This document shows, in pieces, positions 25,051-35,300 of a stretch of 47,069 nt of DNA (positions are counted from its first letter, which is position 1; the number at the start of each line of letters is the position of its first letter). The stretch comes from an uncultured Caryophanales bacterium. GTDB taxonomy: Bacteria > Bacillota_I > Bacilli_A > RFN20 > CAG-826. The stretch lies in assembly GCA_946647665.1 (NCBI GenBank), contig CAMPCW010000003.1:1-47069 (forward strand), written 5' to 3'. The notes under the pieces are model-generated. The model did no database searches. It was not told the origin of the DNA and was given only the letters and a program-made list of their open reading frames with translations. A program made the translations under genes and the position numbers.

Positions 25051-25779
25051 TTATATGTAAAGTTGAGAGAATACTTCTCCAACAGGTTTATTAATTTCTA
25101 ATACATTACCAAAATGGATATCTAATTTGTCTTTGTTAATGACCACAATATTTGTGCCGCCATAATATCTAATTAATCCACTTGCAGGATAAACACTTAA
25201 AGAAGTACCAGCGACAATTAATAAGTCAGCGTGCTCTAAAGCGTTCACACTAGCTTCTAAAACAAATTGATCTAGTGGTTCTTCATATAAAACGACTTCA
25301 GGTTTAATTATTCCTCCGCACTTAGGGCATCTAGGGACACCTATAGAGTTCTCTACAATTGATAAATCAAACTTTTCATTACAGTTCATACAATAATTTC
25401 TATGAATTGAACCGTGTAATTCTAAAACGTTTTTTGAACCCGCTAATTGATGTAGACCATCAATATTTTGAGTTATAACAACTAGATTCTTTTTCTTCTC
25501 TAGATTTGCTAAAAATTTATGAGCAGCATTAGGTTTAGCAGATTTATTAATCATAAATTCTTTATAGAATTGATAAAAAGTATCTGTATGATTCATAAAA
25601 TATGTGTGGGAGAGCATCTCTTCATATGGTCGACCATATTTAGAGTGTAGTTGATATAACCCGTCTTTACTTCTAAAATCTTTAATCCCACTTTCAGTGG
25701 ATACACCGGCTCCACCAAAAAAGACAATATTTTTAGAAGTATCTATTAAATGCTGTAGTCTAGTAATTTCTATATCCAT
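25051..25779 (-). CDS. NAD-dependent protein deacylase (sirtuin)
   Basis: The protein has 242 residues from the ATG at 25779. The longer frame adds 46 hydrophobic residues that no sirtuin has and that would run into the divergent gene. Sirtuin motifs are in order: GAGVSTESGIKDFRS (NAD loop), TQNIDGLHQLAG, ELHGS with the catalytic His, four zinc cysteines in CMNC and CPKCGG, and GTSLSVYPASGL. It removes acyl groups from lysines using NAD in the cytoplasm. It diverges from the acyltransferase gene across a 51-base gap that must hold both promoters. There is no ribosome site, and an AT-rich -10-like box lies just before the ATG. Confidence 0.93.
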   Translation of the reverse strand: MDIEITRLQHLIDTSKNIVFFGGAGVSTESGIKDFRSKDGLYQLHSKYGRPYEEMLSHTYFMNHTDTFYQFYKEFMINKSAKPNAAHKFLANLEKKKNLVVITQNIDGLHQLAGSKNVLELHGSIHRNYCMNCNEKFDLSIVENSIGVPRCPKCGGIIKPEVVLYEEPLDQFVLEASVNALEHADLLIVAGTSLSVYPASGLIRYYGGTNIVVINKDKLDIHFGNVLEINKPVGEVFSQLYI

Positions 25780-25815
25780 ATCTATAATTATTTTATACCT
25801 ATAAAGATTATTATG

Positions 25816-25821
25816 TATAAT
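25816..25821 (+). promoter_or_regulatory. -10 box that decides the start of the acyltransferase gene
   Basis: A perfect TATAAT lies 9 bases before the ATG at 25831 and inside any reading that starts at the ATG at 25813. The shorter start is therefore the likely one, on a nearly leaderless message. Confidence 0.55.
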
Positions 25822-25830
25822 AATTATTAT

Positions 25831-26676
25831 ATGTATTTTGATCCTCAGACCACTAAATATCCATATCCAGAATTTACTGATGAACATTATATTAATGTAA
25901 TTGAAAAAACCCATCATATAGTTGATGAAAATTATCCATATATTGATAATAGTAAATCTTTTAGATTTAAAAGGTTTTGGGTTCGCTTTTTATTAAACGT
26001 TATTGTTTTTCCGGTTGCTAAAATTTGGTATGGGTTAAAAGTAAAAGGTAAAAAGAATCTTAAAAAACATAAAGATATTATTAAAAATGGAGTAATTAGT
26101 GTTTCTAATCATATTGCCTTTTGGGACTATATATTTTTAATGCGAACAATTAACCACATTCGACCAAATGTTTTAGTGTGGGCACCTAATATTAACGGCC
26201 CTTCTGGTGGGGTGATGAAATTAGTAGGCGGGATACCAATACCAGAGAATAATTTAAAAGCGACGATGAAATATTATTCTGCGATTGATAAATTAGTTAA
26301 TGTAGATCATGGGTGGCTACATATTTATCCTGAAGGTAGTATGTGGGAATATTACGCACCAATTAGACCATTTAAAAGAGGAAGCAGTTTCTTTGCTATT
26401 CAATTTAATAAACCAATCATCCCTATTGCTTATTCATATAGAAAGCCATCATGGTTTAGAAAAAAGATTTTAAAACAAATTGCCACAATTACTATCAATG
26501 TTGGAGATCCAATTTTCCCTAATAATAACATCATTGATAAAAATGAAAGAGAATTAGATTTAACTAGTAGAGTTCATAAAAAAGTCTGTGAATTAGCGGG
26601 AATAGAAAACAATATCTATCCTAGTATTTTTAATCACTCCAAAAGAGTGGATTATTATCCACTGAAAAATAAATAA
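25831..26676 (+). CDS. PlsC-like 1-acylglycerol-3-phosphate acyltransferase family protein
   Basis: The protein has 281 residues from 25831. A hydrophobic segment near residues 50-65 is followed by LKVKGKKNLKK. Catalytic block I is SNHIAFWDYIF (His-x4-Asp), and block III is IYPEGSMWEYY with Pro-Glu-Gly. IRPFKRGSSFFAIQFNKPIIPIAY resembles the PlsC block IV. It would transfer an acyl chain to a glycerol-phosphate or glycolipid at the inner membrane. It is clearly paralogous to the enzyme at 30995-31813, which shares KVKGKKNLKK and the general layout. The substrate is not known; the main lysophosphatidate acyltransferase could be either or neither. Confidence 0.85.
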   Translation: MYFDPQTTKYPYPEFTDEHYINVIEKTHHIVDENYPYIDNSKSFRFKRFWVRFLLNVIVFPVAKIWYGLKVKGKKNLKKHKDIIKNGVISVSNHIAFWDYIFLMRTINHIRPNVLVWAPNINGPSGGVMKLVGGIPIPENNLKATMKYYSAIDKLVNVDHGWLHIYPEGSMWEYYAPIRPFKRGSSFFAIQFNKPIIPIAYSYRKPSWFRKKILKQIATITINVGDPIFPNNNIIDKNERELDLTSRVHKKVCELAGIENNIYPSIFNHSKRVDYYPLKNK

Positions 26677-26678
26677 AC

Positions 26679-26706
26679 TTGTAAATAATAAAATTATTTA
26701 TATAAT
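26679..26706 (+). promoter_or_regulatory. Promoter of the EIIC_2-type gene
   Basis: TTGTAA (26679-26684), 16-bp spacer, TATAAT (26701-26706). The ATG at 26718 lies 11 bases after the -10 box, leaving a leader of only a few bases. Confidence 0.6.
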
Positions 26707-26717
26707 AATTAACTTGT

Positions 26718-27878
26718 ATGGAAGAAAAAAGAGAAAAACCAGTATTAAGTTTCTTGATGAAAACCCTTAACGGGATGGCCTATGGTTTATTCGCCACTTT
26801 AATCGTAGGAACAATCTTCGCTACTATTGGTAAGCTATTTGGTTATGGAGCAGAAACGAGTAAGTTCTGCGCTTTTATGCTCCATATGTTTAACGGACAT
26901 ACTACTGAAGGTGGTAGCTGGATTGGTATCGCTACTATCTTACAATATATGACTGGCGCTGGAATTGGCGTTGGTATTGCTTTAGCCTTAAAGTTTGACG
27001 CTCTTAAAACTATAGTTTTAGCAGCAGTAGGAGAGATAGCGGCTTGTACTTCTTTAGGAACTTCGTTTATCACAAGTCCAGGAAGTATTGATCATCTAGC
27101 TTTTAAATTCCAAGTTGGTGACCCTTTAACAATTTATTTAGTGTGTATTGGTGTTGCTTTAGCAATGAAATATGTCATTAGAAAGAAAACACCGGTTGAT
27201 ATTATTATCATCCCTCTATTTGGTGTAGCCGCTGGAACTTTATTATCTTTAGGAATTAGATATCCTGCAATTAGTGTAACTTTCGCAGTTCAGTGGTTAG
27301 TGGGTACAAGTACTCAAGCTATTCCATTTGTCGCTGGAATGGTGGTGGCTGTACTTATGGGTATGGCTCTTACCGCACCTATTAGTAGTGCAGCAATTGC
27401 GGCAATGATCTTTGTTATTAAACCAGATACAGATCCAAATATTGTTCCTGGTTTATTAATTGCTAGTGGTGCTGCAGTAGTAGGCTGTTCAACACAAATG
27501 ATTGGTTTTGCAGTACAATCTAGAAAAGACAATAATATTGGCACTGTTATTTCTATTGGTATTGGCACTTCAATGCTTCAATTTAAGAATATTCTTAAAA
27601 AACCTGTAATTTGGTTGCCTACTATTATTGCTAGTGCAATCTTAGGCCCTATATCCACATGCTGGCTAGAATTAACTTGCATGGGCGCAAGTGCAGGCAT
27701 GGGTACTGCAGGACTAGTTGGTCAAATCGGAACTATCGATTCTATGGGTGCATCTAACTGGCAAGTCTGGGTAGGAATATTTGGCTTAATGATTATTCTT
27801 CCAGGAGTACTAGTCTTCTTTATCGACTTATTATTTAGAAAATTAGGCTGGATTAAAGAAGGCGACTTAACTGTTTGA
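26718..27878 (+). CDS. EIIC-like membrane protein (PTS_EIIC_2/PfoR family)
   Basis: This 386-residue protein with about ten spans is rich in Gly and Ala. Typical family stretches are LNGMAYGLFATLIVGTI at the N-terminus, GEIAACTSLGTSFITSPG, ALTAPISSAAIAAMIF, GLLIASGAAVVGCSTQMIGFA and CMGASAGMGTAGLVGQIG. These match the PTS_EIIC_2 family, which includes PfoR-like proteins and stands apart from ordinary sugar PTS subunits. No EIIA or EIIB gene is near, so transport by phosphorylation is not supported here; a transporter or sensor for a small molecule is possible. It ends with TGA, 1 base before the tcdA-like gene. Confidence 0.75.
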   Translation: MEEKREKPVLSFLMKTLNGMAYGLFATLIVGTIFATIGKLFGYGAETSKFCAFMLHMFNGHTTEGGSWIGIATILQYMTGAGIGVGIALALKFDALKTIVLAAVGEIAACTSLGTSFITSPGSIDHLAFKFQVGDPLTIYLVCIGVALAMKYVIRKKTPVDIIIIPLFGVAAGTLLSLGIRYPAISVTFAVQWLVGTSTQAIPFVAGMVVAVLMGMALTAPISSAAIAAMIFVIKPDTDPNIVPGLLIASGAAVVGCSTQMIGFAVQSRKDNNIGTVISIGIGTSMLQFKNILKKPVIWLPTIIASAILGPISTCWLELTCMGASAGMGTAGLVGQIGTIDSMGASNWQVWVGIFGLMIILPGVLVFFIDLLFRKLGWIKEGDLTV

Positions 27879-27879
27879 T

Positions 27880-28587
27880 ATGGACAAAAGATTTTCCCGA
27901 TTAGAGGCTCTAATTGGAAAAGATAGCTTAGATAAAATCAAAAGCAAAAACATGATTGTTTTTGGTGTAGGTGGAGTCGGTGGATTTGTTGTGGAATCTC
28001 TTGCTAGAAGTGGGTTAGAAAAACTCACAATTGTCGATAATGATGTAGTGGATGAAACTAATATCAATCGACAGATTATCGCTACTAGTGATTCGCTTGG
28101 GAAAAGCAAAGTAGAAATCATGAAGGAGCGAGTGATTTCCATTAATCCGAACGCTCAAATTCTTGCGATTCAAAAATTCTATCTTCCAGAAAATGAAGAG
28201 GAATTTGATTTATCAAAATATGACTATGTGATTGACTGTGTTGATACAGTATCTGCAAAGCTCTCTATTATTTGTAGGGCAAAAAGTTTAGGCGTTCCAG
28301 TTATAACTGCTTTAGGAGCTGGCAATAAATTAGACCCTACTAAATTAGTAGTGTCTGATATTTCTAAAACTGAATATGACCCACTTGCAAAAGTCATTAG
28401 AAAAGAATTAAGAAGTCGGGGAATTAAAGGAGTTAAAGCTGTTTATTCATCTGAATCTTCTAGTAAAGTTGTGGTCGATAGCAATGATTATGGAAGACAT
28501 TCTCCTGCTAGTGCAATCTTTGTTCCGTCAACTATGGGGATACTTATTGCAAAAACTGTGATTGATGATTTGTTAGCCCAAAATTAA
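27880..28587 (+). CDS. tcdA: tRNA threonylcarbamoyladenosine dehydratase (ThiF/E1-like)
   Basis: This 235-residue E1-like protein has the N-terminal RFSRLEALIGKDSLDKI block, ATP/nucleotide loop VFGVGGVGGFVVESLARSG, then IVDNDVVDETNINRQI with the adenylation Asp-Asn-Arg set, and DYVIDCVDTVSAK. CsdL/TcdA uses ATP to turn t6A into cyclic t6A in tRNAs that read ANN codons. Length matches the shorter Gram-positive members (about 230-250). It starts one base after the previous stop and lacks a ribosome site, so it depends on upstream translation. Confidence 0.88.
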   Translation: MDKRFSRLEALIGKDSLDKIKSKNMIVFGVGGVGGFVVESLARSGLEKLTIVDNDVVDETNINRQIIATSDSLGKSKVEIMKERVISINPNAQILAIQKFYLPENEEEFDLSKYDYVIDCVDTVSAKLSIICRAKSLGVPVITALGAGNKLDPTKLVVSDISKTEYDPLAKVIRKELRSRGIKGVKAVYSSESSSKVVVDSNDYGRHSPASAIFVPSTMGILIAKTVIDDLLAQN

Positions 28588-28604
28588 TTTATTTAAGAAA
28601 TAAC

Positions 28605-28633
28605 TTGATTTATAGATTGTCTTTTAAGATAAT
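28605..28633 (+). promoter_or_regulatory. Promoter of the tRNA-Asp/tRNA-Phe operon
   Basis: TTGATT (28605-28610), 17-bp spacer, GATAAT (28628-28633), 11 bases before tRNA-Asp. Confidence 0.65.
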
Positions 28634-28644
28634 ATATTAGCGTT

Positions 28645-28720
28645 GGACCAGTGGTGTAGCGGTTAACATGTCTCCCTGTCACGGAGAAGATCGCGGGTTC
28701 GATTCCCGTCTGGTCCGCCA
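28645..28720 (+). tRNA. tRNA-Asp (GTC)
   Basis: 76 nt with encoded CCA. Acceptor GGACCAG/CTGGTCC, anticodon stem TCTCC/GGAGA with loop CTGTCAC giving anticodon GTC, T loop TTCGATT, discriminator G. Confidence 0.97.
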
Positions 28721-28740
28721 AAAAAACATCTTGAGGACTC

Positions 28741-28816
<76 letters not shown>

Positions 28817-28825
28817 CGAGATTAC

Positions 28826-28857
28826 AAAGCTTGATGAAAATCAGGCTTTTATTTTTA
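28826..28857 (+). terminator. Terminator of the tRNA operon
   Basis: AAAGC-TTGAT (28826-28835) pairs with ATCA-GGCTTTT (28839-28850), then ATTTTT. The stem carries one mismatch. Confidence 0.6.
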
Positions 28858-28867
28858 CCAGTCATTA

Positions 28868-28889
28868 ATAAAAAAGACCTTAAGGTCTT
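28868..28889 (-). terminator. Terminator of the XRE regulator gene
   Basis: A perfect 16-base palindrome AAGACCTTAAGGTCTT (28874-28889) is followed on the minus strand by six T. Confidence 0.75.
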
Positions 28890-28894
28890 ATCTT

Positions 28895-29500
28895 TTACTT
28901 ATTTAAGTTATAAATCAGTATAATCACAATTTGAAGTGGCACCCCAATAAAGAATAAGTACCAATAATTTCCAGAATATAAGAACGATACATAAGCAGAG
29001 GCTAATACTGTCCAGATAAATATCGATCTAAAAATTAATACTGATTTAGGATATTTAAATACTCTTTTTGCTGCAAAAGATATAACAAGTGCAGATACAG
29101 GAACACACCACAAAAATACTACCCAATATCTATTGATATTTGGATCAGAAGTTTTCATATTCCAAATACTGGCTAAATAGATTGTCATTCCAATAGTGAA
29201 AATAATGGTGATTATCAAACAAACAATTAAAGTCTTTTTATTAAAATTAGGAGTTTGCTTAATGATAGACTTAAATTCTTTTTCGTTATTATGTTCACTT
29301 AATATGTAATCAGCAGACACCCCATAAAAATCTGCGATTTGTTTTAAAACATCTACAGAAGGTAATACTGATCCGTTTTCCCATTTAGAGACGGTTTTAT
29401 CACTATAAGAGAATTTCTCTCCAAATTCTAATTGGGTAAATCCGGCTTTTTTACGTAAGAAGGTAAGGTTTTCACCAACGATTTCGTTTAATGATTTCAT
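28895..29500 (-). CDS. Membrane-anchored XRE-family regulator
   Basis: This 201-residue protein has an N-terminal HTH_3 domain (about 5-62): LTFLRKKAGFTQLEFGEKFSYSDKTVSKWENGSVLPSVDVLKQIADFYGVS. After a linker come four membrane spans (about 88-108, 121-140, 151-172 and 178-197) with few charged residues. One-component regulators of this build in Firmicutes are thought to sense a membrane-linked signal, but the target is unknown. It faces away from the glycosyltransferase gene, so the 180-base gap between them is a candidate target. A TATAAAT box sits directly before the ATG and there is no ribosome site. Confidence 0.85.
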   Translation of the reverse strand: MKSLNEIVGENLTFLRKKAGFTQLEFGEKFSYSDKTVSKWENGSVLPSVDVLKQIADFYGVSADYILSEHNNEKEFKSIIKQTPNFNKKTLIVCLIITIIFTIGMTIYLASIWNMKTSDPNINRYWVVFLWCVPVSALVISFAAKRVFKYPKSVLIFRSIFIWTVLASAYVSFLYSGNYWYLFFIGVPLQIVIILIYNLNK

Positions 29501-29694
29501 ATTTATATTGTTATCTAATTAAGAGAGAAGGTCAAATGCTATCTCTTTAATATTATTAAATTAGTTTACTTATTTTTTCTAATTCTCTTTTTGTGAGAGT
29601 ATATTTTTCTATAAGATTTCGAGTGATTTATATTTCTTTATATACGCGCGAACTTGATAATATGCTACAATAATAGACGGCTTTGGGGCCAATT

Positions 29695-31005
29695 ATGAAT
29701 ATTGATTACGATTTAGTATATATTATCTTAATTGCAATAAGCGGAGTATCAATTGTTCTATTGTTGCTTTTATCTATTTATTATTTGATTTATTGGAGCA
29801 TATCCGCTAGACCAGTGCAAATAGTCCCTCATAGCGACAAAAAGACTAAATTTGCTGTTTTAGTTGCGGCTAGAAACGAATCTAATGTTATCGAAAACAT
29901 TATGAATTCTTTAGATAAACAAACTTATCCTCGAGAATATTTTGAGGCATTTTTTATTGTTGAAAGCTTTGATGATCCGACTATTAAGATTGCAGAAAAG
30001 CATGGCTATCAATGGTTTGTTAGAGATCAACTCACTAATGAAAGACACACCAAAGGCTTTGCCTTACAAGAATGTATTAACTGGATGTGGAGAGAAAATA
30101 GGAACTATGATTCTTATTTAATCTTTGATGCGGATAATATCTTAGAGCCTAATTATATTGAAGCAATGAATGATTTAAGACAAACAGGTGTGGAAGTTGG
30201 TTTAGGCTATCGTAGCTTTACTAATGCAGACACTAACTGGGTGACCGCTAACTGTGCTTGTATGTTCTCTTATATGAATCAAATTACTTCCTATGGAAGA
30301 AGTATTCTTTTCCATAAGGCAACTTTAATGGGAACAGGCTATTTTGTTGATGATTCCATTATTAGAGATGCTGGAGGTTGGATCTTTACCGGCATGACTG
30401 AAGATATTCAATTAACAAGTTATTGTTATTATCACGATATCTATATGCGCTATTATCCAGCAGTTTGTTTTTATGATGAACAAGCTAGCGATATGAAAAC
30501 TGTTCATAATCAACACGTCCGTTGGCTAGCGGGATATTTAGCTCCTCGTAAATTTTTAAGAAAAGCTGGTACTCAAAAGGATTATCATTCTAAGAGACTT
30601 CAAAGAATGATGACTAGAGAATTTAAAATCGGAATCATTCCTTTTGTCGTCTTTAATGTTGTGAGCTTTTTAGTAATCGCTGCTGGTATCACCTTTGGTG
30701 TACTTAGTGCATTACACGGACAAGCCTATCAAACAGGAATTATCTTTGCGGTTGTAGGATTCCAGTTCTCGGTTTTATATATGTGCTTTGTTTTAGCCTC
30801 GATGTTATCGATTATTCGTAATCGTAAATATTTAAAATTATCACTTAGAAATCAAATCTGCTGCATCTTGACATATATGTTTTATTTCTATGACTTCTTA
30901 GCAGCGTTTATTGATATAATCTTCCACCCAAGCAAAAGAAACAATTGGGTAAGAATTGATCACTCAGGAACAGTGAATAATAAAGAGATTAGCAATGGCA
31001 AGTAA
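29695..31005 (+). CDS. GT2-family membrane glycosyltransferase
   Basis: The protein has 436 residues from the ATG at 29695; a TTG at 29683 would add four. One N-terminal span (about 10-34) is followed by the GT-A domain: VLVAARNES, LIFDADNILEPNYI (D-x-D, about 144-146), FTGMTEDIQL (acidic base, about 237) and HNQHVRWLAG (Q-x-x-R-W). Two to three C-terminal spans follow. This order is that of processive or lipid-linked GT2 enzymes such as poly-N-acetylglucosamine or glycolipid synthases. It overlaps by 11 bases with a PlsC-like acyltransferase gene, pointing to an acylated glycolipid or a lipid-anchored polymer. TACAAT (29666-29671) is a possible -10. Confidence 0.85.
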   Translation: MNIDYDLVYIILIAISGVSIVLLLLLSIYYLIYWSISARPVQIVPHSDKKTKFAVLVAARNESNVIENIMNSLDKQTYPREYFEAFFIVESFDDPTIKIAEKHGYQWFVRDQLTNERHTKGFALQECINWMWRENRNYDSYLIFDADNILEPNYIEAMNDLRQTGVEVGLGYRSFTNADTNWVTANCACMFSYMNQITSYGRSILFHKATLMGTGYFVDDSIIRDAGGWIFTGMTEDIQLTSYCYYHDIYMRYYPAVCFYDEQASDMKTVHNQHVRWLAGYLAPRKFLRKAGTQKDYHSKRLQRMMTREFKIGIIPFVVFNVVSFLVIAAGITFGVLSALHGQAYQTGIIFAVVGFQFSVLYMCFVLASMLSIIRNRKYLKLSLRNQICCILTYMFYFYDFLAAFIDIIFHPSKRNNWVRIDHSGTVNNKEISNGK

Positions 31006-31813
31006 GAAAGATTGGAAAAAAACTAAAGTCATCTACTGGAAGGATGAAAATAAAGACGACTTCAATGAAGTCGGTTTAAAGCGTCCAAGTGTTCCAGAAG
31101 GTTATAAATATAAAAGAACAAACTTCTTTAATAATTTTATTTCTGCAATCTTTTATCATGGGGTCGCTAAACCTGTTTTAGGGTTTTATTGCTTATGCAA
31201 AGGAATCAAAGTTAAAGGAAAGAAAAACCTTAAAAAGCTTAACGGCAAGGGTGCATTTATCATGTCTAACCATGTTGCAATTAGTGATGTTTTTAAATTT
31301 CAAGCTTTTGTGTTCTTCTTTAGAAGAAGAGTGAATATTTTAGGCTATCCTGATACTTTAACTATGCCAATAGTAAGAAATCTAACTAGAGCGTTAGGTT
31401 ATCTTCCTCTACCTTTACCAGGAGATTTAAAAAACATGGTCTCTTTAGTGGATTCTTTTAAATTTTATTTAGAAAAAAGACAATATATTTTAATTTATCC
31501 TGAAGCCCATATTTGGCCATATTACACGAAAATCAGAAACTTCCACGGTGGTTCGTTTAATTATCCTGCAAAATTAGAAGCGCCTGTACTTCCAGTTGTG
31601 ACTACTTGGAGAAAATCTAAATTATGTAAAAAGCCAAAACAAACTCTATATATTTTAGAGCCAATTTTCCCTGATCCAAATAAATCAAGCAGTGATAACA
31701 AAGAGTATTTATATCAAGCGACTTTAGAAGCGATGAAAAAATGTTCTGAATCTGTCAATCAATATGAATATATAAAATATATACATGTTGAAAATGAAAA
31801 AGATAAGCAATAA
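30995..31813 (+). CDS. PlsC-like acyltransferase paired with the glycosyltransferase
   Basis: This 272-residue protein has KGIKVKGKKNLKKLNGKG, block I SNHVAISDVFKF (His-x4-Asp) and block III LIYPEAHIWPYYTKIRNFHGGSF, in which the usual Pro-Glu-Gly is Pro-Glu-Ala. It is a paralogue of the enzyme at 25831-26676. The N-terminal 40 residues are polar and Lys-rich. It is translated from inside the end of the GT2 gene and overlaps the next gene, so the three form one unit. Probably it acylates the product of the GT2 enzyme or its lipid anchor. Acceptor unknown. Confidence 0.82.
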   Translation: MASKKDWKKTKVIYWKDENKDDFNEVGLKRPSVPEGYKYKRTNFFNNFISAIFYHGVAKPVLGFYCLCKGIKVKGKKNLKKLNGKGAFIMSNHVAISDVFKFQAFVFFFRRRVNILGYPDTLTMPIVRNLTRALGYLPLPLPGDLKNMVSLVDSFKFYLEKRQYILIYPEAHIWPYYTKIRNFHGGSFNYPAKLEAPVLPVVTTWRKSKLCKKPKQTLYILEPIFPDPNKSSSDNKEYLYQATLEAMKKCSESVNQYEYIKYIHVENEKDKQ

Positions 31814-32279
31814 AATAATTGGCAATATGATTACCGTAAAGAAGAAATTAACCTTACCAGAATATCGAGAAAGAAAAGAAGTTTATAAGACTCTCGGCTA
31901 TAAAGAAATCAGCATGGAAGAAAAAGGCTACCACGCGATTGTTACTTATGAGATTGACGAGACCGATAAACATTATCCTGCGATTAAGCATTTAGAAAGA
32001 AAGCTTTATCGAAAAGGACCATCTTTTTTACCAGTTATCCTCTTTGTTGGTGTATCCTTCATATTCCTTTCCATATTTGTTATTTTTATGGCGGTTCAAG
32101 GCAGTCAATTCAATTTAATCGCCAATGCATTAGGATTTTTAATCCCTGCATTTGTCTCCCTTGCTTTAGCGGTTATCTACACATATTTATACATTAGTAT
32201 AAATAAAAGAATTATCGAAGAGGCACCATATCTCAAAGCAAATTTATCCTCTATTGTTGATTCAATAAAAAATAAATAA
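31785..32279 (+). CDS. Two-span membrane protein, unknown function
   Basis: Up to 164 residues; starts at 31794 and 31827 are also possible because none has a ribosome site. A Lys/Arg/Glu-rich N-terminal half (TLPEYRERKEVYKTLGYKEI) is followed by two spans (about 90-112 and 118-143) and a charged tail. I do not recognise a family. It is the third gene of the GT2-acyltransferase unit and overlaps its neighbour by 29 bases, so it may be an accessory subunit of that pathway. Confidence 0.6.
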   Translation: MLKMKKISNKIIGNMITVKKKLTLPEYRERKEVYKTLGYKEISMEEKGYHAIVTYEIDETDKHYPAIKHLERKLYRKGPSFLPVILFVGVSFIFLSIFVIFMAVQGSQFNLIANALGFLIPAFVSLALAVIYTYLYISINKRIIEEAPYLKANLSSIVDSIKNK

Positions 32280-32338
32280 GTCCTTAATTTTTTGGATAAA
32301 TTAAGATATAATTTCTCCAATAATGATGAGGGCTTTTT

Positions 32339-35300
32339 ATGTTAGAGTTAATTAAAATTAAAAAAGACTATAAACTAAAAGATCAAGAGCCAGTTCATGC
32401 TTTAAAAGGAATTTCTTTAAATTTCCGCAGCCATGAATTTGTCGCAATCCTTGGTCCATCTGGATGTGGCAAGACCACACTTTTAAATATTACTGGTGGC
32501 TTAGACCATTATGACGAAGGCGACTTAGTCATTAAAGGTAGAAGCACTAAAAACTTTAGCGAATCTGATTGGGATACATATCGTAATCACTCTATCGGAT
32601 TTGTTTTCCAATCCTATAACTTAATCCCTCACCAGACTATTATCAAAAACGTCGAACTTGCTTTAACTATTTCCGGCATTGGTAAAGAAGAAAGAGCTAG
32701 ACGTGCTAGAGAAGCTTTAGACTTAGTTGGCTTAAAAGGTTTATATAAAAAGAAACCAAATCAACTTTCTGGAGGACAAATGCAACGTGTCTCTATCGCT
32801 AGAGCGTTAGTCAATAATCCAGAAATCGTTTTAGCGGATGAGCCTACTGGCGCTTTAGATAGTGAAACTTCTGTCCAAGTTATGGATATCATGAAAGATA
32901 TTGCTAAGAATCACTTAGTGATTATGGTTACCCATAACCCAGAACTTGCTGAAAAATACGCAACCCGTATTGTGAAGATGAAAGATGGAGAAATCTTAGA
33001 TGATAGTGATCCATATGACGGGAAAGACGAAGTATATGAAGAAGTAACTCAAGAAGTAGTTGAAGTTAATAAAGGTAAAAAGAAACATTCCTCTATGGGA
33101 TTTTTCACTGCTTTTGCGTTATCTTTATCTAATTTACATAGTAAATTAAAAAGAACAATCTTAGTGGCTATTGCCGGCTCAATTGGTATTATTGGTGTTT
33201 CTACCGTTTTAGCGGTATCTCACGGAGTTAATAACTTTATCGATGAGATGCAAAATGACCTACTTTCTTCTTATCCAATTCAAATCGCAGAAGAAAGTGT
33301 TGATTTAAATTCTCTTGTTACTGGATTAATGAATCAGGAAAAAGAGAATTTGGCGAATTTTGATATTACTACACAAGTTGGTATGGACTCTATGATTAGT
33401 TATTTATTAACTAAATACACAGATTTGACTAATGTTAAGACCAATGATATCACTACTGAATTTGTGGAATATATGAATAAAATGCCGAAAGATTATTATT
33501 CAGCGATGAGTATGAATTATTCTATCGACCCAACCAACAACATCTTTACCGCTTTTAAAAAGAGCGAAGAGGCTGATAAAGAAATTATTTCTATTAACGG
33601 CTTAACTCAACAATATATTAAAACTTTAATGACTGTTAAAGGATTTAATGAATACGCTCAATTCGTGGATTTGTTCACAAACTTTATGAAACAACTCCCT
33701 GCGGAAGAGCCATATTTAAGTACTCAATATGATTTGATAGGTAATTCAAGATATCCAACTAAGGATGATGAAATCTTATTAGTTGTTGATAAAGACCAAA
33801 CTTTAACTGATTTAGTGTTTGCTCAACTTGGCTATTATCCTCAAGAAACATTCCTAAATGTTGCCAAAAGAGCAATTAAGTTAAACGAATTAAAACTTCA
33901 ATACGAAAAACAAGAACCTCCAATGAGCAAAGAGGAATATGAACAAAAGAAACAACAAATTATTGATAAATATCCATATAACGTGGCTTTTGATATTGAA
34001 GAGATTTTAGGACATGAATTCTATTATCTCCCACACGAAGAGCTCTATAGCGAAGGCTCCACATTAGTGTCTCATAAACAAATCACCATGGAACTTAAAG
34101 GTGAACTCGCTAGTGGGGGAGATTATTATTTATCTCTTGATTACAATCCTGAAAGTGATTCTTTAAGTGGTAAATCTTTTGAAATTACTTCTGCAGGTGC
34201 AAAAATGCATACAGTTGTCGCAACTAGAATGAGCGAAGCTCAAAGAGGCGACCCAACTCATAGTGAACTCGACGGACAATGGTCATATATTTATGTTGAT
34301 AGTATCGACCGTGACACTCTTGAATTAATTAGCGAATTAAGAACAAAACAAACTATGCAAGAAATCATTGCTTTCATTATGGCGCATCCTGAACTTGCTA
34401 ATATTATTCATTTAATGAATATCACTTCTTCTAATCCAAGTTCTCCAAAAGATAGAACAGTTGTCTTTAACACAATTAATGGAAGTATTAGTGGATTAAT
34501 GGGACCATATGTGACTAATTTACAACCTAGTGGCACTAATCCTGGTATTACTGAAATTGAACCATTAACTCCAGATTATTCTTATAACGCCGTAATTGAT
34601 CCTACTGATAGTAAATATGAGGGAAAAATTAGACCAATGAAAGTTGTTGGCATTTTAAAACCAAAATCAACAACTAGATTTGGTTCATTAAGACGTGGTG
34701 TATATTTCACCAAGGCCTTTACCGAAACTTATAAAACTGACTCTAGAGCAAGCTCTATTTACGCTGATTTTGAAGAACATATTATGGAGAAAAGATACAT
34801 TGAATCTCAATTCAATGCTTATGTCGAATTTGAATATGATGATTATACCGATGAAGATAATCCAGTGGTGAAAAAAGGCTATGCTGGATGTCTTAACGGC
34901 GACCAATCATCGACAATGTCATCTATTTTTGCTTCTTTCTTAAATATGGGTCAAGATAATCTAAAGACTGACAAATTACATTTCCGTGCTTTAGCAGGAT
35001 TAAAAATAGTGGATATTACTGATCCTGATGATTCTTCTATTATTATAGACCACGAAATTAGGAATGTTCCTCAATCAATTTCGATTTATCCAAAGGATTT
35101 TGCGAAAAAAGATTTAGTAACTAACTACATCAAAGATTGGAACAAAACCGCTGAAAAAGAAATTACGTATACTGATACAATTAGCGCAATTGTTGCCATT
35201 ATCTCAACTTTAGTTACTACTGTTAGTATTGCTTTAGTGGCCTTTACTTCCTTATCCTTAGTTGTTTCTTGCTTCATGATTGCCGTCATTACTTATATCT

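Noticed and set aside
25780-25917. 46-residue N-terminal extension of the sirtuin
   Set aside because: It is hydrophobic and Ile-rich, would cover the promoter and first codons of the divergent acyltransferase gene, and no sirtuin carries it.
26718-27878. Ordinary sugar PTS permease
   Set aside because: No EIIA/EIIB gene or phosphorylation-site domain is present and the sequence fits the separate EIIC_2/PfoR group.
29517-29553. Inverted repeat with ATTAAGAGA and TCTCTTTAAT between the XRE gene and the glycosyltransferase
   Set aside because: It might be an operator or hairpin, but the arms are AT-rich with a long loop and no second copy, so it was not listed as a feature.
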